Positions 5,446 through 7,201 of a stretch of DNA of 7,201 nt are shown here, piece after piece. Location of the stretch: assembly GCA_958414155.1 (NCBI GenBank), contig CATYWI010000060.1, positions 1 to 7,201 of the forward strand. Reading direction: 5' to 3'. A program made the position numbers and the translations under genes. Each line of letters begins with the position of its first letter. Positions within the stretch are counted from its first letter, which is position 1. The notes beneath the pieces are model-generated. The model was not told where the DNA came from and ran no database searches. It was given only the letters and a program-made list of their open reading frames with translations. Source of the DNA: an uncultured Anaerotruncus sp. (GTDB lineage: Bacteria; Bacillota_A; Clostridia; Oscillospirales; CAG-272).

Positions 5446-5754
5446 ATGAAAAAACTCATCAGATCAAAAAACCAAAGCCGTGCAGGCTACCGCAGCATTT
5501 CACAGATCCGCGGCAGGGTACAGTCGGTTTGCGGACGTGATGCTTGCTATCGTCTTTACGAAGTCCGTCGGAACGGCGTAAGGTCCTATGCCGTGAATGT
5601 ATCATATTGCGGTGAAAGCGCAACGCGCGGGCTTGGCTGCGGCAGACGCACGGCGCTTGGGATTTTTGAAGCTCTTACACGCGGATGCGTGACTCCCGTA
5701 ACGCTCGGGGATGTTGTTTCGGATTGGGAGTATTCCGATCTTATTGAAGCCTAG
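5446..5754 (+). CDS. DUF6514-like small protein, unknown function
   Basis: The product has 102 residues. A basic head (MKKLIRSKNQSRAGYRSISQ) leads into a compact domain: YRLYEVRRNGVRSYAVNVSY (35-54), a Cys/Gly-rich turn (CGESATRGLGCGRR, 55-68), a helix TALGIFEALTRG and a terminal VTPVTLGDVVSDWE (82-95). The pattern of two strands, then a helix, then TPxTLGDVV resembles the clostridial family DUF6514. I give this from memory and could not test it. Four Cys residues (29, 34, 55, 65) do not form an obvious zinc motif. The ATG at 5446 is preceded by AGGAGA (5435-5440). An in-frame ATG at 5425 lies before that site and is unlikely. It stands upstream of nrdR, which has its own promoter. Confidence 0.75.
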   Translation: MKKLIRSKNQSRAGYRSISQIRGRVQSVCGRDACYRLYEVRRNGVRSYAVNVSYCGESATRGLGCGRRTALGIFEALTRGCVTPVTLGDVVSDWEYSDLIEA

Positions 5755-5777
5755 GACGAATTGAAGCGGCATTCCTC

Positions 5778-5806
5778 TTTACAAATGCTCATGTATGTGC
5801 TAAAAT
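5778..5806 (+). promoter_or_regulatory. Promoter of nrdR and the DUF5131 gene
   Basis: TTTACA (5778-5783) and TAAAAT (5801-5806) are 17 bp apart, with TG at 5798-5799 as an extended -10. The predicted start is near 5813. The leader of about 58 nt contains an inverted repeat, GCAT/ATGC (5827-5840), flanked by CCGTG/CACGG (5822-5849). I see no typical NrdR box, so autoregulation is not supported. Confidence 0.75.
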
Positions 5807-5870
5807 AATTATAGCAAAATGCCGTGGCATCCTTATATGCCGTACACGGTGAAAGGCAGGTTATTTTTCA

Positions 5871-6356
5871 ATGAGATGTCCCAACTGCGGCTGCCTTGAA
5901 AGCCGCGTGATAGATTCGCGCCAGAATATCGACGGCAACAACATACGCCGCCGCCGCGAGTGCCTGAACTGTCAGAAGCGCTTTACCACATTTGAGGTGA
6001 TAGAGTCAGTCCAGCTCGTCGTCATAAAGAAAAATGGCACGCGCGAGCTTTTTGACCGTTCAAAATTGCTTTCGGGGCTTCTGAAGGCATGTGAAAAGCG
6101 CCCTGTGAATGCCGAGCAGATAGCGACTGAGATCGAATCCGAACTTCAGAATTCACTCAGGCAGGAGATCCCGTCGGGGGATATAGGCGAAATGGTAATG
6201 CGTCGGCTGAAGGCTGCCGATGCCGTCGCCTATGTGCGATTTGCATCGGTATACCGTGAATTCAAGGATATTGAGACCTTCATACGCGAACTGAATGATA
6301 TAAAGCGTGAGCCGGAGGAAGCCTCCGACGGCGCCTTTGCGGAACACGCGGAATGA
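5871..6356 (+). CDS. nrdR: Transcriptional repressor NrdR
   Basis: This 161-residue protein has the full NrdR layout. An N-terminal zinc ribbon has cysteines 3, 6, 31 and 34 (MRCPNCGC and RRRRECLNCQKRFTTFE). An ATP-cone domain begins at about residue 48 (QLVVIKKNGTRELFDRSKLL) and runs to about 138, where AVAYVRFASVYREFKDIETF is typical. NrdR senses the ATP/dATP balance through the cone and represses ribonucleotide reductase genes by binding paired NrdR boxes. Length is usual for the family (about 150-160), with a short acidic tail after residue 140. The ATG at 5871 follows GAAAGGCAGG (5851-5860). Its stop overlaps the start of the next gene as ATGA, so the two are translated together. No ribonucleotide reductase gene is in the window. 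Confidence 0.97.
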   Translation: MRCPNCGCLESRVIDSRQNIDGNNIRRRRECLNCQKRFTTFEVIESVQLVVIKKNGTRELFDRSKLLSGLLKACEKRPVNAEQIATEIESELQNSLRQEIPSGDIGEMVMRRLKAADAVAYVRFASVYREFKDIETFIRELNDIKREPEEASDGAFAEHAE

Positions 6357-7084
6357 AAAACGGGTGGAACCCGTGGCACGGGTGCCACAAGCTGAGCGAG
6401 GGCTGCGCCAATTGTTATGTTTACCGCATAGACGACAGATATGAGCGGGATGCGTCCGAGGTCGGCAAAAATGCCGACTTCGATCTCCCTGTGCGCATGA
6501 GCAAAAACGGTCCCGCTATCCCGTGGGGGAGTACGGTGTGGACCTGTTTTTCATCCGATTTTTTTCTTGAGGATGCCGACGGATGGCGCGCCGATGCGTG
6601 GCGCATGATCGCCCGCAGACCGGATATTCACTTCATTATTATAACCAAACGAATCGCACGTTTTCACGTTGCGCTTCCGTCCGACTGGGGCGACGGATAC
6701 CCGAACGTTACGATAGGCTGTACCTGTGAAAATCAGCGGCGCGCGGACGAACGGCTCCCGCTCTTTCTGGCGGCGCCGATAAAGCATCGTATGATAGTCT
6801 GCGAGCCGCTGCTTGAGGAGCTGGATATAAAAAGCTACCTTTCGCCCGCGCTTGTCGAAACTGTGACTGCGGGAGGCGAGTCCGGGAGCGGTGCGCGTCT
6901 TTGCCGGTTTGAGTGGATAAAGCGCATAAGCGCGGACTGCGCGGCGACCGGAGTTGCCTTTTCGTATCATCAGACCGGCGCCTTGCTTGAGGTGAACGGC
7001 AGGGTGTGGCACATCCCGCGCAGGCTTCAGGCGGAGCAGGCGAAGCGCGCCGGCGTAGACGTGTGCGGCACGCAAAAGGAATAA
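6353..7084 (+). CDS. DUF5131 (phage Gp37/Gp68) three-Cys-motif protein
   Basis: The 243-residue product starts with WNPWHGCHKLSEGCANCYVY, the signature of DUF5131 (Pfam Gp37/Gp68). Cysteines 11, 18 and 21 give the C-x6-C-x2-C three-Cys motif. Further blocks typical of the family follow: TCFSSDFFLEDADGWRADAW (64-83), FIIITKRIARF (94-104), NVTIGCTCENQ (118-128), VCEPLLEELD (149-158), GGESG (174-178) and FSYHQTGALLEVNG (203-216). The motif recalls a metal or Fe-S site as in radical-SAM proteins, but the spacing differs from CxxxCxxC and no activity is established to my knowledge. In many genomes such proteins pair with a three-Cys-motif partner, TcmP; none is visible here. The ATG overlaps the nrdR stop by 4 bp, so translation is coupled. 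The length fits the family, so the gene appears intact. Confidence 0.92.
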   Translation: MKNGWNPWHGCHKLSEGCANCYVYRIDDRYERDASEVGKNADFDLPVRMSKNGPAIPWGSTVWTCFSSDFFLEDADGWRADAWRMIARRPDIHFIIITKRIARFHVALPSDWGDGYPNVTIGCTCENQRRADERLPLFLAAPIKHRMIVCEPLLEELDIKSYLSPALVETVTAGGESGSGARLCRFEWIKRISADCAATGVAFSYHQTGALLEVNGRVWHIPRRLQAEQAKRAGVDVCGTQKE

Positions 7085-7201
7085 AAAGGCGGTGTGCTCT
7101 GTTTCTTCTGGGCGGTAATGATTTGTTTGCGGTTTTCCCGTGGTTTATGAGGAAAAACACGGTATCAACCTTAAAAAATCAGCTTTTTGCGCTTGTCTTA
7201 A

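Noticed and set aside
5307..5540. 77-codon plus-strand frame starting in the spacer and overlapping the DUF6514-like gene
   Set aside because: There is no ribosome binding site at 5307 or 5319. The second half is just another reading phase of the gene at 5446, and the product resembles nothing I know.
6551..7160. Two long minus-strand frames opposite the DUF5131 gene
   Set aside because: Their composition is that of antisense shadow (Arg/Ala/Pro-rich), with no recognisable domain, while the plus strand encodes an intact DUF5131 protein.
7085..7201. Possible terminator after the DUF5131 gene (TTTTCC/GGAAAA at 7133-7156, CCGTG/CACGG at 7138-7162)
   Set aside because: The two stems are short, mutually exclusive and not followed by a T-tract. 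I see no gene or convincing signal in these 117 bases; the terminator may lie beyond the window.
1..7201. CRISPR array, insertion sequence, tRNA or rRNA genes
   Set aside because: I saw no evenly spaced direct repeats, transposase-like protein, terminal inverted repeats with target duplications, or tRNA/rRNA-like sequence.

Overview
The window looks like chromosomal DNA of an anaerobic Firmicute, most likely a Clostridia/Oscillospirales-type gut bacterium. I infer this from NrdR, AGGAG-type ribosome binding sites, TTGACA/TATAAT promoters with extended -10 elements, and a short protein resembling the clostridial DUF6514 family. No taxonomic marker is present, so this is a guess. The large genes look GC-rich, while the regulator, the spacers and the coiled-coil gene look more AT-rich.

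Left part (1-3008). The window opens inside a BREX-type P-loop ATPase (BrxD/DUF2791 family), of which only the part from Walker B to the C-terminus is present. After an 8-bp gap comes a complete 760-residue superfamily 2 helicase of the Lhr/BrxHI type. This ATPase-helicase pair is known from type 2 BREX phage defence. Here it is the tail end of an operon whose upstream genes lie outside the window, and no PglX, PglZ or BrxC lies downstream. A strong hairpin closes the operon and is shared with a convergent gene.

Middle part (3008-4680). A small XRE/Cro-like regulator on the minus strand faces away from a membrane-anchored coiled-coil protein of unknown function on the plus strand. The roughly 400-bp gap between them carries three copies of one 15-bp palindrome (GTAACAAATTGTTAC or near it). 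One copy is perfect and lies on the predicted start site of a near-consensus promoter for the coiled-coil gene. One lies inside the spacer of a second possible promoter. One lies just upstream of a possible regulator promoter. This has the layout of a repressor-operator switch. Three stacked hairpins follow the coiled-coil gene.

Right part (4683-7201). A small two-helix membrane protein (minus strand) and a roughly 100-residue DUF6514-like protein (plus strand) flank a 500-bp AT-rich spacer. They are followed by nrdR, the repressor of ribonucleotide reductase genes, which has a good promoter. A DUF5131 (phage Gp37/Gp68, three-Cys motif) protein overlaps the nrdR stop by an ATGA. The last 117 bases hold no gene that I can support.

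The best candidates for undescribed biology are the ATPase-helicase operon outside an evident BREX locus, including an SSB-like acidic tail on the ATPase, and the triple-operator regulator/coiled-coil membrane protein module next to it.
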